From the NCBI GenBank assembly GCA_002409965.1, contig DHON01000105.1, positions 1 through 64,000 of the forward strand: DNA of 64,000 bases, written 5' to 3'. The stretch is from Firmicutes bacterium UBA5389. GTDB taxonomy: Bacteria; Bacillota; DTU025. How positions within the stretch are numbered: the stretch's first letter is position 1; each line of letters begins with the position of its first letter. Of this stretch, positions 46,539 to 56,229 are shown piece after piece. A program made the translations under genes and the position numbers. The notes beneath the pieces were generated by a model, which saw only the letters and a list, made by a program, of their open reading frames with translations, was not told the origin of the DNA and made no database searches.

Positions 46539-47114
46539 TCACACAGTTCCAAGTGTACGCCGTATCCCATCGCGCAGCGGTATTGGTGATGAAAACCCAT
46601 ATACATCCCGCAACCGACTCACGTCAAGTGCCACGGTCTCAGTGAGTTTCCTCACCTGGTCTCTTGATATCGGTGGTGTTCGGCCAACGGTACTGTGGGC
46701 CAGCTCCATGAAACCGGCGCTTGCCATAGCGAAGCCAAGCGGCACCTTCACAGGAGGGCGCCTATCGCCTGTAGCATCAGCAATGGCTTTACCTATCTCC
46801 GATAAGCCGTTGGACGCTAGATCACTGACACTAGTCAGGTCAAGCCTGGGCAGTTTCCTTGCAACAGGCACATTCATCAGTTCACCCGTGCTGTCAGTGC
46901 GAATGAACCACGGCAATCCTCCCAGTGAGAGGAAAGGCCCAGCCTCTACCGGACGGCAACGCTTCCCTATCAGCAGCAATACCGGAATTAGGGATGCCAT
47001 CTCGCCGCCCCGAAGCGAAAGGCTCTGCGAGGACTCCCGTGATTGCGTATGTCCAACACAAGGCTGGCCATCGCACGTTTCCGCATGATTGCTGCAATCA
47101 CACAGGACAGACAC
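46539..47114 (-). pseudogene. C-terminal remnant of an NAD-dependent sugar epimerase
   Basis: The last 60 codons (MELAHSTVGRTPPISRDQVRKLTE, VALDVSRLRDVYGFSSPIPLRDGIRRT, taken in two segments) match the end of extended SDR nucleotide-sugar epimerases. The middle (LDLTSVSDLASNGL, then IGKAIADATGDRRPPVKVPL) fits the segment before it. The N-terminal Rossmann part with GxxGxxG is missing and the first 60 codons look unrelated or out of frame. It is therefore a broken epimerase between the WbuB-type transferase and the PIG-L gene. Confidence 0.65.
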
Positions 47115-47197
47115 ATAAGCGCAACGCAGACCAATGCTGTCTTGACAGCCAACTATAACTACTCCCTTCGCACTTCAGATCTGCGCAGTGTGCCGAC

Positions 47198-48397
47198 TCA
47201 GCGGACTCCTTCTTGACTCTCCGATAATAGCCTGACTAGTCGTTCCATGAAATCCGTCTTGCGGAAGTGTACATTGTAGTAGGCCCTTGCATTGGCACCA
47301 CAGTCTAGATACCTGCCTCTGTTGTCGGCGAACTCCTTTACGATGGCAGCCAAACCCGCATGATCCTCCGCATCGCAACATAGTCCGCATTGCGCTTCCT
47401 CAATAACCATCCGTGTCTCTCCATTTATGGCGCCGATGATAGGTTTACCGGTGGCCATGTATGACTGCACTTTGAAGGGAAGCGTGTATGACAGCACTTC
47501 GTCCGCCTTGAGCGTAACAAGAAGGGCATCAGCCATTGAGTAGAATGCGGGCATGTCGGAAGCATGATGATGGCCATGGAAGATCACGGTATCTAGTCCC
47601 ATTCCTCTTGCGGTTGACTCACATCTCTGGCGGGCTGACCCATCACCCACAATGTGCCATCTGATATCGTTCCTCTCCTTCAGCTCACGAGCTGCCATAA
47701 CGATAGTCTCCACGCTCTGCAATTCACCAATGTTGCCAGCGAACAGCACGTCAGTTGTGCCGCTGTCGTCTGCCTTGGCTTGAACGTCCCCAAGGACATC
47801 ATCAGCATATACTGGGAGGTACGTGATGTCCCCTTCGTACCCGATGATGCCACGGAAGTACTCATCGAACATGCGTGAACTGATCGCGATTCTATCTACT
47901 CGGCTATAGATCCATCTACTCATGCCCAGCACCAGCTTATAGGCTATCGATTGGCGAGCTATGCCGCCCGCCACGATGCTCTCAGGCCACAAGTCTTGGC
48001 AATAGAGCAGCACGGGCTTCGCCGCCAGCCTTCTTAGGAACAGAGCGGGAAATGCCATCGTAATGGGCGACAGTTGGTAAACAAAGATCACGTCAAAGTC
48101 TCGTTCAAGGAATGCTGCCCTGATCGTGGAGCTCAGAGCAAAAGTCACGTAGTTGATGGCCAGCCGGAAAGCGCCTTGTCCGCGCCCAATCAGGGGGGCT
48201 CTCACAATCCTTACTCCGTTAACCGTTTCGCAGCGTCTGCGCCCCCACCTGTACTCTCTACTAACCACGCCGGAAGGGTAGTTCGGAAGTCCGGCTAGTA
48301 CGGTAACCTCATGTCCCATAGTCGCTAGCTCAAAGCAAACATCATTGACCCTGAACTGCTCCGGGTAGAAGTACTGACATACTACAAGTATTTTCAT
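47198..48397 (-). CDS. wbuB: WbuB-type glycosyltransferase (GT4), probable L-FucNAc transferase
   Basis: 399 aa from ATG 48397, which overlaps the preceding stop as ATGA. N-terminal KILVVCQYFYPEQFRVNDV is the hallmark of the WbuB group. The acceptor half contains QDLWPESI, and the donor half has FAGNIGELQSVETI, HIVGDGS, LPFKVQSYMATGKPII and the E-x7-E-like NGETRMVIEEAQCGL. WbuB proteins accompany FnlABC and are thought to transfer N-acetyl-L-fucosamine from its UDP form. That gene set lies directly upstream in this operon. Confidence 0.85.
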   Translation of the reverse strand: MKILVVCQYFYPEQFRVNDVCFELATMGHEVTVLAGLPNYPSGVVSREYRWGRRRCETVNGVRIVRAPLIGRGQGAFRLAINYVTFALSSTIRAAFLERDFDVIFVYQLSPITMAFPALFLRRLAAKPVLLYCQDLWPESIVAGGIARQSIAYKLVLGMSRWIYSRVDRIAISSRMFDEYFRGIIGYEGDITYLPVYADDVLGDVQAKADDSGTTDVLFAGNIGELQSVETIVMAARELKERNDIRWHIVGDGSARQRCESTARGMGLDTVIFHGHHHASDMPAFYSMADALLVTLKADEVLSYTLPFKVQSYMATGKPIIGAINGETRMVIEEAQCGLCCDAEDHAGLAAIVKEFADNRGRYLDCGANARAYYNVHFRKTDFMERLVRLLSESQEGVR

Positions 48398-49296
48398 CTG
48401 CGCGTGCCGCACCTTCCGGCGGAAGCCAAATACTCGCTAACCTCATCCAGAATACCTGCCTCAAAAGGCACCGGAGAGTAGCCGAAATCGCGAGCAGCAT
48501 CAGCATAGTCGAATGCCTTGTCTTCCTGCATTCTCAGCACCTGCTCAACTGAGATCATGGCGTTTCTGTCCAGGGCATTGTACACTCTGGCTGCCACCAC
48601 AGAAGCCCGCAAAGGGATCTTCACAATCACGGTATTGCGTCCGAGCGCCTGCGACACGGTACGAACAATATCGATGTATGGCAGTGCGTGTTCACCCGGT
48701 AGGTTGTACCCCTTGTTCAGTGTCGAACTCCTATTGCAGATCGTATCATAGTAGGCGTTTCCCAGGTCGCGAGCGTGTACAGGCTGCATGAGGTTCTCTC
48801 CTGATCCAAACATGGGGAAGAACTTGTGACGATAGAGGTAATCCACAAGCCTGTACATGTTGCGATCTCTTGACGAACCGTATATCATGGTGGGCCGAAG
48901 GACGGTGATGCCAATTCGGTCTCGCATCCGAAGAATGTCGTCTTCGATCTGGATGTACTCAGCCGATGCACTCTTGTACTTCGAGTATCGCCCGGTTGTA
49001 TGAACGAGAATTACCCACTCAGCGCCGTTGCGCATTGCGGCATCCACAACGGTGGTCGAGTGCTTTATTGACGCTATGTGTAGGACAACTCTAGCGCCTT
49101 CCATTGATTTCGTCACTAGGTCTCGATCGCTGAGGTCTCCCGCCACTTTCTCGATTGCCAGGTTGCTGCTGTCAAGGTGCGATGTATCGCTATGCGGACG
49201 GACCAGACACCTAATCCTACCTGCACATTGTTCTCGTTTGAGCCTTTCCAACAGCCAGTAGCCTGAGTGGCCAGTTGCTCCTGTGAGATAAAGCAC
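48394..49296 (-). CDS. Extended-SDR nucleotide-sugar epimerase/reductase
   Basis: 300 aa from GTG 49296, preferred over the longer frame to 49326 because TTAGGAGG precedes it by 7 bases. TGATGHSGYW is the NAD(P)-binding glycine motif; VLHIAS, VHTTGRYSKYKSA and VLRPTMIYG follow the SDR order, although the usual Y-x3-K reads YSKYK. It probably modifies a nucleotide- or lipid-linked sugar in this locus; the position between fnlC and wbuB is common in loci with FucNAc. Substrate not determinable. Confidence 0.8.
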   Translation of the reverse strand: MLYLTGATGHSGYWLLERLKREQCAGRIRCLVRPHSDTSHLDSSNLAIEKVAGDLSDRDLVTKSMEGARVVLHIASIKHSTTVVDAAMRNGAEWVILVHTTGRYSKYKSASAEYIQIEDDILRMRDRIGITVLRPTMIYGSSRDRNMYRLVDYLYRHKFFPMFGSGENLMQPVHARDLGNAYYDTICNRSSTLNKGYNLPGEHALPYIDIVRTVSQALGRNTVIVKIPLRASVVAARVYNALDRNAMISVEQVLRMQEDKAFDYADAARDFGYSPVPFEAGILDEVSEYLASAGRCGTRR

Positions 49297-49307
49297 TGTG
49301 CGTCCTC

Positions 49308-50441
49308 CTAATCGGGATTGTGCCATACATATCGTCTGACATACCTAGTATAGCTAGCGATTATCCTGGCGACCTTCTCAGATACATCGGGAACCGCGTA
49401 ATCCTCAACCACTCGGTGGAAGCGGTGTTCTCTGCTGCGCTGGTCTGTCACCAACTTAAGCCCCCTTAACACGTCTTCAAGGTTCAGACCTGTCAGTATC
49501 ACCGCCGCTTCTTCCATGCCCTCTGGACGCTCATGTGCATTACGCATGTTCAGCGCGGGGAAATCCAGTATTGATGACTCCTCAGCGATCGTACCGCTAT
49601 CGGAAAGCACTGCCCGAGACGAAATCTGCAGCTTCACATAATCGCTGAAGCCCAGGGGGCGAACGAGCTCAACCAGGGGATTCAGCTGGATACCCTCCGC
49701 ATCCATTCGTTTCTTGGTGCGGGGGTGAGTTGACACAATCAGACGCTTGCCGTATTCGGTTGCTAAGCCATTGAGCAAATCAACCAACTTCCGAAACTGC
49801 CGACTGTCGTCGATGTTCTCCTCACGATGTGCACTGACGACGAAATAACCATATTGACTGAGGGCAAGCCTGTCCAATACGTCCGAAGCGTCAATCTTGG
49901 GTTTGTAGTATGACAGCACCTCATACATAGGGCTGCCTGTCTTGATGACCCTATCGGGCGACAGCCCTTCACGCAGCAAGTACTCACGAGAGATAGTGCT
50001 ATAAGGCATATTGATGTCACTGATGTGGTCCACTATCCGCCGGTTGATCTCCTCCGGCACCCTTTCGTCGAAGCAACGGTTTCCGGCTTCCATATGAAAC
50101 ACCGGGATCTTCCTTCGCTTGGCTGCAATAGCTGCTAGGCAGCTATTTGTGTCTCCCAATATCAGAATAGCGTCTGGTTTGACTTCCGCCATTACCGAGT
50201 CAGATCGGGCAATAACCAAACCAATGGTCTCTGCCGGCGTGCTGCCTGCTGCGTCTAGATAGTAGTCAGGCTGCCTGATCTCGAGGTTCTCGAAGAATAT
50301 CTGGTTCAGCTCATAGTCATAGTTCTGTCCAGTGTGGACTATGGTATGGTCCATATACCTGTCCAGCGCAGCCATTACCCTGGAAAGACGTATTATCTCC
50401 GGACGGGTTCCAACTATTGTCATGACTTTCAGCCTGCTCAT
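49308..50441 (-). CDS. fnlC: UDP-GlcNAc 2-epimerase-type enzyme FnlC/WbjD/CapG
   Basis: 377 aa. Non-hydrolysing UDP-N-acetylglucosamine 2-epimerase fold: GTRPEIIRLSRV at the N-terminus, HTGQNYDYELNQIFFENL, FHMEAGNRCFDERVPEEINRR across two segments, SAHREENID and SDSGTIAEESSIL. The HTGQNYDYELN sequence and the neighbours identify it as the FnlC/WbjD class, which carries out the last epimerisation to UDP-N-acetyl-L-fucosamine. It overlaps the FnlB gene by 4 bases. Confidence 0.9.
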   Translation of the reverse strand: MSRLKVMTIVGTRPEIIRLSRVMAALDRYMDHTIVHTGQNYDYELNQIFFENLEIRQPDYYLDAAGSTPAETIGLVIARSDSVMAEVKPDAILILGDTNSCLAAIAAKRRKIPVFHMEAGNRCFDERVPEEINRRIVDHISDINMPYSTISREYLLREGLSPDRVIKTGSPMYEVLSYYKPKIDASDVLDRLALSQYGYFVVSAHREENIDDSRQFRKLVDLLNGLATEYGKRLIVSTHPRTKKRMDAEGIQLNPLVELVRPLGFSDYVKLQISSRAVLSDSGTIAEESSILDFPALNMRNAHERPEGMEEAAVILTGLNLEDVLRGLKLVTDQRSREHRFHRVVEDYAVPDVSEKVARIIASYTRYVRRYVWHNPD

Positions 50442-51568
50442 TGCTTCACCTCGCGGTAGTAGGTGTCGGGCCGGTTCGGGTCGAAAACCTCACTCGCCCA
50501 GAAGATTACCACCATGTCAGTGGACCCTACATTCTCGATTGAATGAGAGTAGCCGGGCGGGATGTCTACAACCCTGAAGTCTTCACCTGACTCCTTCATC
50601 TCTACCATGTCTCCGGTTCTCAGATGCCTCAGCCGAATAATGCCCGTGCCCTCAACTACGAAGAACTTCTCAACCTTGGTATGGTGGTAGTGGTTGCCCC
50701 GGGTTATCCCAGGTTTGGTTCTAGAGACAAAGACCTGACCTACATGCGGTGACTTGATGAATTCAGCAAGAGCACCCCTGGCATCAGTCTTCTGCTCAAG
50801 ATCATATGCTAGATCACTACCATCCAAGTATGAGAGGTATGTAGCATACAGGCAGGCAGTGAATCGGTCTGAGAGCTCAGGAAGCATACACGTCCTACGA
50901 CTATCCCGGAAAGACTGGATAGTCTCTGCCAAGTCACCAAGCCTGACGGCAAACCCTTTGATTTCATCGGCAAAGCGGAAACCTGGAGTTGTCGACTTGC
51001 TATCGATCTCATCTAGGAGCGCTGCAACAACATCGTCTACATAAGCAAGTTCCAGTTCTCTGTCAGGATCCGTTATCGTGATGGGCAAGTCCCGTGCAAT
51101 GTTGTGACAAAATGTTGCTACAACTGAGTTGTAGTTGGGACGCGACCACTTGCCAAAGATGTTCTTGAAGCGGAACACAACTGTCTCTGCGCCGGACTCG
51201 TCGGCAAACTTCTTCAGTTCTTCCTCGGCCCGTCGCTTGCTGATGCCGTAAGGATTATCTAGTTCTGCTTGGATTGATGAAGACATGATGACCTTAGGAG
51301 TCTTGTTGGCAGCACGAAGTGTATCACATATTGATCTTGTGAAGTCGGCGTTACCAACCATGTATTCATCGGCAGTTTGGGGTCGGTTTACACCCGCAAG
51401 ATGCACAATGACATCGGCCATGTACAGTGCCTTGTCGAGCTCGTCTCTCAGATCGTCCACTTCATATTCCAGAACACGCATGTCATCGCGCCCGAGAAGA
51501 ATCTGGATCAGATTTCTGCCTAAGAAACCCCCGGAACCAGTCACGAGAATCGTCTTCAATGTTGCCAC
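50438..51568 (-). CDS. fnlB: Bifunctional reductase FnlB/WbjC (SDR plus cupin)
   Basis: 376 aa. The N-terminal SDR domain has TGSGGFLGRNLIQ and HLAGVNRP; the C-terminal cupin (about 270-370) has VFVSRTKPGITRGNHYHHTKVEKFFV (His-rich metal or sugar site), then PPGYSHSIENVG. This fusion is specific for FnlB/WbjC/Cap5F, which epimerises at C3 and reduces the 4-keto sugar in UDP-L-FucNAc synthesis. The start lies 13 bases inside the fnlA gene. (The cupin motif is a pattern spanning about 285-310.). Confidence 0.9.
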   Translation of the reverse strand: MATLKTILVTGSGGFLGRNLIQILLGRDDMRVLEYEVDDLRDELDKALYMADVIVHLAGVNRPQTADEYMVGNADFTRSICDTLRAANKTPKVIMSSSIQAELDNPYGISKRRAEEELKKFADESGAETVVFRFKNIFGKWSRPNYNSVVATFCHNIARDLPITITDPDRELELAYVDDVVAALLDEIDSKSTTPGFRFADEIKGFAVRLGDLAETIQSFRDSRRTCMLPELSDRFTACLYATYLSYLDGSDLAYDLEQKTDARGALAEFIKSPHVGQVFVSRTKPGITRGNHYHHTKVEKFFVVEGTGIIRLRHLRTGDMVEMKESGEDFRVVDIPPGYSHSIENVGSTDMVVIFWASEVFDPNRPDTYYREVKQ

Positions 51569-52611
51569 TCCTCAAGCTCCTTCTGGACATATGCCAGTTT
51601 AAGCAGCATCTCAGCAAGTTCGTCCACTGACAACCGGCGGGTGTTATGCGAGTTGTAGTCAGACGCCACGGTGATCCTCTCATGCCCCGCTACGAAGTAC
51701 TTATCATAGTTCAGGTCCCTGTTATCGGCCGGAATACGGAAATAGCCTCCGAGGTCCTCCGCTCTCGCCATCTCTTCACGGTTCACCAGGGTCTCATAGA
51801 CCTTCTCGCCGTGCCGTGTGCCTATGATCTCAATTGTATTACGAGCATCGAATACCTTCTTAAGGGCCAATGCAAGCGCGTCTATTGTTGCGGCTGGTGC
51901 TTTCTGAACAAAGATATCTCCTGGCTCTCCATGCTGAAATGCATACACCACCAAATCTACGGCATCATCTATCGACATCATGAATCGAGTCATTTCCGGA
52001 TCGGTAACGGTGATTGGGGCACCCGCCTTAATCTGTGATATGAAAAGAGGTATCACGGATCCACGCGATGCCATCACATTGCCGTAGCGAGTACCACAGA
52101 GTGCAGTTCCTCTGTGCACAACTGTTCTCGACTTCGCTACCATGAGTTTCTCCATCATGGCCTTGGAGATACCCATGGCGTTCACTGGATAGACAGCTTT
52201 GTCTGTGCTAAGGACTACTACTCGACTCACACCGGTTTCTACAGCAGCATTCATCACATTCTCGGCCCCGACCGCATTCGTCAGCAAAGCTTGCATTGGG
52301 TAGAACTCGCACGAAGGCACCTGCTTCAAAGCAGCAGCATGGAATACATAGTCAACCCCAGTCATCGCATCACGCAGACTCCCATAGTCCCGGACATCGC
52401 CAATATAAAAATCCAGCTTGGGGTTGGAGTATTCAAGGCGCATGTCGTGCTGCTTCTTCTCATCCCTGCTGAAAACCCGTATTTCCGCAATGCTGGTATC
52501 TAGGAATCTGCGTAGAACTGCATTCCCAAAGGTCCCGGTACCGCCGGTAATCAATAAAGTCTTTCCTGCGAACTTGTCGTTCAGCCCTCGTTCCACTCCC
52601 ATACTCACCAT
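51556..52611 (-). CDS. fnlA: UDP-GlcNAc 4,6-dehydratase/5-epimerase FnlA/WbjB
   Basis: 351 aa. TGGTGTFGNAVLRRFL (NAD binding), FHAAALKQVPSCEFYP, VYPVNAMGISKAMMEKL and GTRYGNVMASRGSVIPLF are diagnostic of the inverting 4,6-dehydratase subgroup with a Met-x3-Lys active site, which starts UDP-L-FucNAc synthesis from UDP-GlcNAc. The first 9 residues (MVSMGVERG) suggest the ATG at codon 4 as an alternative start. It heads a tightly overlapping fnlA-fnlB-fnlC-epimerase-wbuB operon. Confidence 0.92.
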   Translation of the reverse strand: MVSMGVERGLNDKFAGKTLLITGGTGTFGNAVLRRFLDTSIAEIRVFSRDEKKQHDMRLEYSNPKLDFYIGDVRDYGSLRDAMTGVDYVFHAAALKQVPSCEFYPMQALLTNAVGAENVMNAAVETGVSRVVVLSTDKAVYPVNAMGISKAMMEKLMVAKSRTVVHRGTALCGTRYGNVMASRGSVIPLFISQIKAGAPITVTDPEMTRFMMSIDDAVDLVVYAFQHGEPGDIFVQKAPAATIDALALALKKVFDARNTIEIIGTRHGEKVYETLVNREEMARAEDLGGYFRIPADNRDLNYDKYFVAGHERITVASDYNSHNTRRLSVDELAEMLLKLAYVQKELEEWQH

Positions 52612-53231
52612 CCCCAGATAGGTATCACTCGAGATCCCATCAACACGAACATGGGTTGCTAACCAAGGCAGTCCTCAGATAGATCCCTGCCAACACCACC
52701 GCCAAAGCGCCTCGCCGACCAACTGAGCGCAGGCCCGTGTGAACCATCAGTTGCACACTTGGTCCAGTTCATCGGAGGATCTCACGTAGACCTCGGTCGA
52801 CATTCCGGGCCACATTAGGCACTACATTGACCTATCTAATGCTCTGCTGAGTGCAGCTTTGAGCCCATATGTCATTGTGCTTAAGATAATAGTGCGGCTC
52901 ACATCAAGCTTCACGCATGAAGAACATCCACTCTGTACCTCAAGACACTCTTGCTTAACATGTGAACCAGAAACCCAAAGGACTGCCTCATATCCAGCCT
53001 CGCCCCAACACGCTTCGCTGACCACTGCCCTAATCAGCCGACTTCGATTAGCTGCGTCTGCGGAGACAACAGTGCCGTATTCTAGCATCCACTTCTGTTT
53101 GCGTTCAGTCCACCGATCGCTGCTTACTCGAATCAGTCGGGAGTACTCACGGATGTGAGTGCGGTAGCGTCCTGCACAATCCGTGCACAACCATACCAAT
53201 AGTCATTGCGTACGGGCGATAAACGCAGCCC
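52612..53231. other. 620-base gap with one doubtful minus-strand ORF
   Basis: A 125-codon minus frame (53199-52822) has a plausible composition and ends KLDVSRTIILSTMTYGLK, faintly like the end of a sugar-phosphate transferase, but no clear family motif. It may be gene debris. The promoter of the fnlA operon presumably lies nearest 52612. Confidence 0.3.
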
Positions 53232-54374
53232 TTATCGATATAGCCTGGCTGCCAGTACTCTATAGTCCAGTACATCCGAAGCTATTCTGTAGAGCTCTCT
53301 GCGCTTATTCTCCAATGCATCAGCATCCCGCACTACATCCCTTAACAGCCTCTCTATGTCCTGCCTAGACTCAACATAGAACGCTTTATCCTCGAGTAGT
53401 GCCTTGTGACTCGGATATGGACATACTGCCACGGCGTTCCTGCAGCAAACCGCATTCTGCATCGTAGCCGACTGTGTACCAGGCTGCAGGTACAAATCAG
53501 ACGCGCACAAATGATCGAGAAGCTCGTCACCGCTCTTCCAGCCTAGGAATCTTATTCTATCATCCGACGCCACCAGTCTCTCTGCCTTTGTGCGTATGTC
53601 TTCACTCAAGGAACCTATGAGAATAAGGCGGAGTCTATCGCTCGGGACTTTCGTGAATGCCTCCAGCACATCTTCTGTCCGCTTCTTTCTGTTCATCTTG
53701 CCGGTATGAGCGATTAGTATCTCTTCTTCCTTTAGGCCCAACTCCTGACGAATCTTGTTTCGCTTCGAGTTTCTACTCCTCTCTTCAAAGATAACGCCGC
53801 CTAGCGGAAAAAACTCCATCATGTGATTTGGGATGTTGTACATCATCTTTAGAAACTCAGCTGTTTCGTATGTTATGTAAAACACCTTATCAATGTGGGG
53901 TAATGCCCTTTGCACAAGGCTCCTGTAGAACATCTTGTGCAATACTTCCCTAGACAGTACATTCGTACCGGAGTTATGCCGATCTTCATGGCTCCTAACA
54001 TAGAACCTAACTGCCGGGTTGTTTTGCTTATACCTACTCACTGTTAGGATCTCATAAGAACACGGACTGTGCTGAAACACAATGTCAGGTCTTTGACTCT
54101 CGATAATCTCATACAAACCATCGACCGCTCTTATCTTTCCGGACACAAATTCACCCATGATGTTTCTGTAGTTCTTCCTTATCAATCGAACACCATTGTC
54201 CAGCAACCGATTCTCTTCATTCGTCCTGGTAAGGACTCCGTTTGCGAACCTATGGCAATCTGCAACGATGGTCACTTCATTCCCATCGGCCCTTACCTGT
54301 TCGGCTAGCAGATTTTCCTGATAGGTCATGCCCTCCGTGAAGTTGGACGCCAACCCAATGAAAAGTACTCGCAC
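53232..54374 (-). CDS. Glycosyltransferase family 4-like protein
   Basis: 380 aa from GTG 54374, preceded by GGAGGGA at 5 bases; the frame is open to 54431. GT-B fold: N-terminal VRVLFIGLASNFTEGMTYQ, then FYITYETAEFL, PLGGVIFEERS, the second Rossmann half IAHTGKMNRKKRTEDVLEAF, LILIGS, IRFLGWKSGDELLDHLCASDLYLQPG in sequence, and NAVCCRNAVAV. The donor-site E-x7-E is not clearly present. It probably adds one repeat-unit sugar; donor and linkage unknown. (Motifs are separate segments.). Confidence 0.8.
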   Translation of the reverse strand: MRVLFIGLASNFTEGMTYQENLLAEQVRADGNEVTIVADCHRFANGVLTRTNEENRLLDNGVRLIRKNYRNIMGEFVSGKIRAVDGLYEIIESQRPDIVFQHSPCSYEILTVSRYKQNNPAVRFYVRSHEDRHNSGTNVLSREVLHKMFYRSLVQRALPHIDKVFYITYETAEFLKMMYNIPNHMMEFFPLGGVIFEERSRNSKRNKIRQELGLKEEEILIAHTGKMNRKKRTEDVLEAFTKVPSDRLRLILIGSLSEDIRTKAERLVASDDRIRFLGWKSGDELLDHLCASDLYLQPGTQSATMQNAVCCRNAVAVCPYPSHKALLEDKAFYVESRQDIERLLRDVVRDADALENKRRELYRIASDVLDYRVLAARLYR

Positions 54375-54996
54375 GAACTCCCTCCTCACATAGTTGACAT
54401 GAACGTGGCTGCCCCCATCCGTCCTGCACACTTGCGGATGCTGTCCGATACTGCGGTACTTGCGCTGCTAGTGATCCTAACATCCATATTGGGCACATAA
54501 CTCGTATCCATCAGGCATCATCGCCTCTGTGTCACCTGCACTGAGCCGAGTCACCCGACATGGCGACTTAGCATAGGCAGTAGGGAAGCCTCCCTACTGC
54601 CGCGAATAGCAAATGGGGTGGAGCCCACGCCAACTAGAATCTTCTCATCTGTGGTACGATGACTCTGCCCAAAAGCGAGTTTTTCTTCAGGTAGAAAGCG
54701 CTTTCAGTGTCAATGCCATCTGGAGTGCGTGTGCTTGTCTTTCGATCAGAAACGATGCCCTGATACTGTGACACCGCCACTTCAGTGAACTAACAATCGT
54801 GACATAACGAAGACCATAGATGGGCAACGCATCCTCTGCGTCAACCATACTCCAGACACGATTGGGAAGACTCCAGACCGCAGCCATGTCGTGAGTATCG
54901 TTCATCTCTGTATGCGGGTCAGAAACGCGCTTCACTGCACTGCCGCATTAGGAATCCACGTCAATCGTAGTAACTCCAAGAAGCGCCTGCCGCCAG
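54375..54996. other. Intergenic, with a strong hairpin
   Basis: About 620 bases between the amidotransferase and the glycosyltransferase. No convincing gene; an 82-codon minus frame at 54687-54935 has no motif. It contains the inverted repeat at 54576-54601. Confidence 0.4.
54576..54601. terminator. Perfect 11-bp inverted repeat with 4-base loop
   Basis: GGCAGTAGGGA (54576-54586) and TCCCTACTGCC (54591-54601) pair perfectly around AGCC. It lies between two minus-strand genes, 396 bases beyond the amidotransferase stop. No T-run follows on either strand, so it may be a terminator, a processing site or a transposon-end relic. Confidence 0.5.
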
Positions 54997-56148
54997 TCAT
55001 CTGAAATTCCGTTTCTCAGCACCCAAAAGCATCGCCAACTCTATGGCTTTCTTAATCATCCACGCACTGTTCCGGTAATCGCGATATGTCCTGTTTTCGT
55101 CCTTCATTAGGCCAATGAGCTCGCCGCTTGATATGCCAAGCTTGTTGGCGATATGCTCCATGTCAGACAACGCTTCTTCTTTGTCATAGGGATCCCGCTT
55201 CAGAATACCCAGCGCCTCTTCTCTTGTCATCTGGCCTGTCAGTATCAGACTTGAAAAGTGTGGTCTTCTCTTGTCATATCCGAATTTCCTGATCAGCCAA
55301 TAGCCCTCGTAAAACCTAGTGAAAATGTTCTCATAGTGTTTGTGGCCGTACGGAGTCCATCCGAACTTGTCCTGTAGGGTAGAGATAGCAGCTTCTCTCG
55401 TGTATGGCACTAGGTCTAGCGGCTTGATCACCTTCATTCCCCTGAGGTAACGATAGTACAATTGGTACTTGAACATGCTACAAACCGGCAAGGTCTTTAG
55501 GGGAATAGACCCGAATCTTCTATGAATGTCTCTGATCTGCACTAAGTCATTGATATAAGCCCACTCAATTGGTTCGCGCACACACTCGGTTGAGTAATTC
55601 GCCCCGGTCAATACGTACTTGATTCCGTGTTTCACCGAGTAGTTGTACAGAGCTGCGAATATCATATGATCTTGTACGTCTTGGTGGGGGACCTGGGATC
55701 TGAGATGTGCCAGTTGTAGATCCTTCATCTCGTCCCAATTGACAGTCTCAACATGCAAGTCCAGTTTGAGACTTCGTATCAGACCCTCCACATTCTCCCT
55801 GGCTATGCTTGTAGTCCATCCAGTGTCGACGAAGAAAGCTAACGGTCTTAACCTTAGTCTCTCCGTTGCATAGTAGAGGAGATATGAGCTATCCAGGCCA
55901 CCACTCACTCCAATTATGCAATCGTGACTCTTGTATTCTCCATGCTGCTTTATTTTCTCCACAATAGCGGCAAGCTCACGAGCACCTTGCTCATCAGGAT
56001 ACCAGCTGGGGAGTATGTTGTTGTAGTAGTTGATGCAATGATCGCAGAACCCTCTTTCATCAAACTGAATCAGAGAGTCACTGGTATCCATTACGCAGTT
56101 CGCACAAACCCAATACTCTCTATCCTTCGAAATCGTCACATCTTCCAC
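54997..56148 (-). CDS. N-acetyl sugar amidotransferase (WbpG/PseA family)
   Basis: 383 aa. CANCVMDTSD and CDHC near the N-terminus form a probable zinc site; the PP-loop ATP-binding motif GVSGGLDSSYLLYY is near 80; FVDTGW and LTGANYSTECVREPIEW complete the family pattern. These enzymes convert an acetamido group to an acetamidino group on a nucleotide sugar, using ammonia from HisH/HisF-like partners. No such partners are visible in the window, so they may lie outside it or be housekeeping-derived. Confidence 0.88.
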   Translation of the reverse strand: MEDVTISKDREYWVCANCVMDTSDSLIQFDERGFCDHCINYYNNILPSWYPDEQGARELAAIVEKIKQHGEYKSHDCIIGVSGGLDSSYLLYYATERLRLRPLAFFVDTGWTTSIARENVEGLIRSLKLDLHVETVNWDEMKDLQLAHLRSQVPHQDVQDHMIFAALYNYSVKHGIKYVLTGANYSTECVREPIEWAYINDLVQIRDIHRRFGSIPLKTLPVCSMFKYQLYYRYLRGMKVIKPLDLVPYTREAAISTLQDKFGWTPYGHKHYENIFTRFYEGYWLIRKFGYDKRRPHFSSLILTGQMTREEALGILKRDPYDKEEALSDMEHIANKLGISSGELIGLMKDENRTYRDYRNSAWMIKKAIELAMLLGAEKRNFR

Positions 56149-56229
56149 CTCGTTCTGGACAAGATCAAGCTACCCTTCGGCCCGCTAACCTGCAATAGGC
56201 CTTGGAGCCAAGCGTGGTTGACCTAGGTC

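Noticed and set aside
52822..53199. 125-codon minus-strand ORF as a sugar transferase fragment
   Set aside because: Only the last 18 codons are faintly similar to the end of that family; the catalytic motifs are absent.
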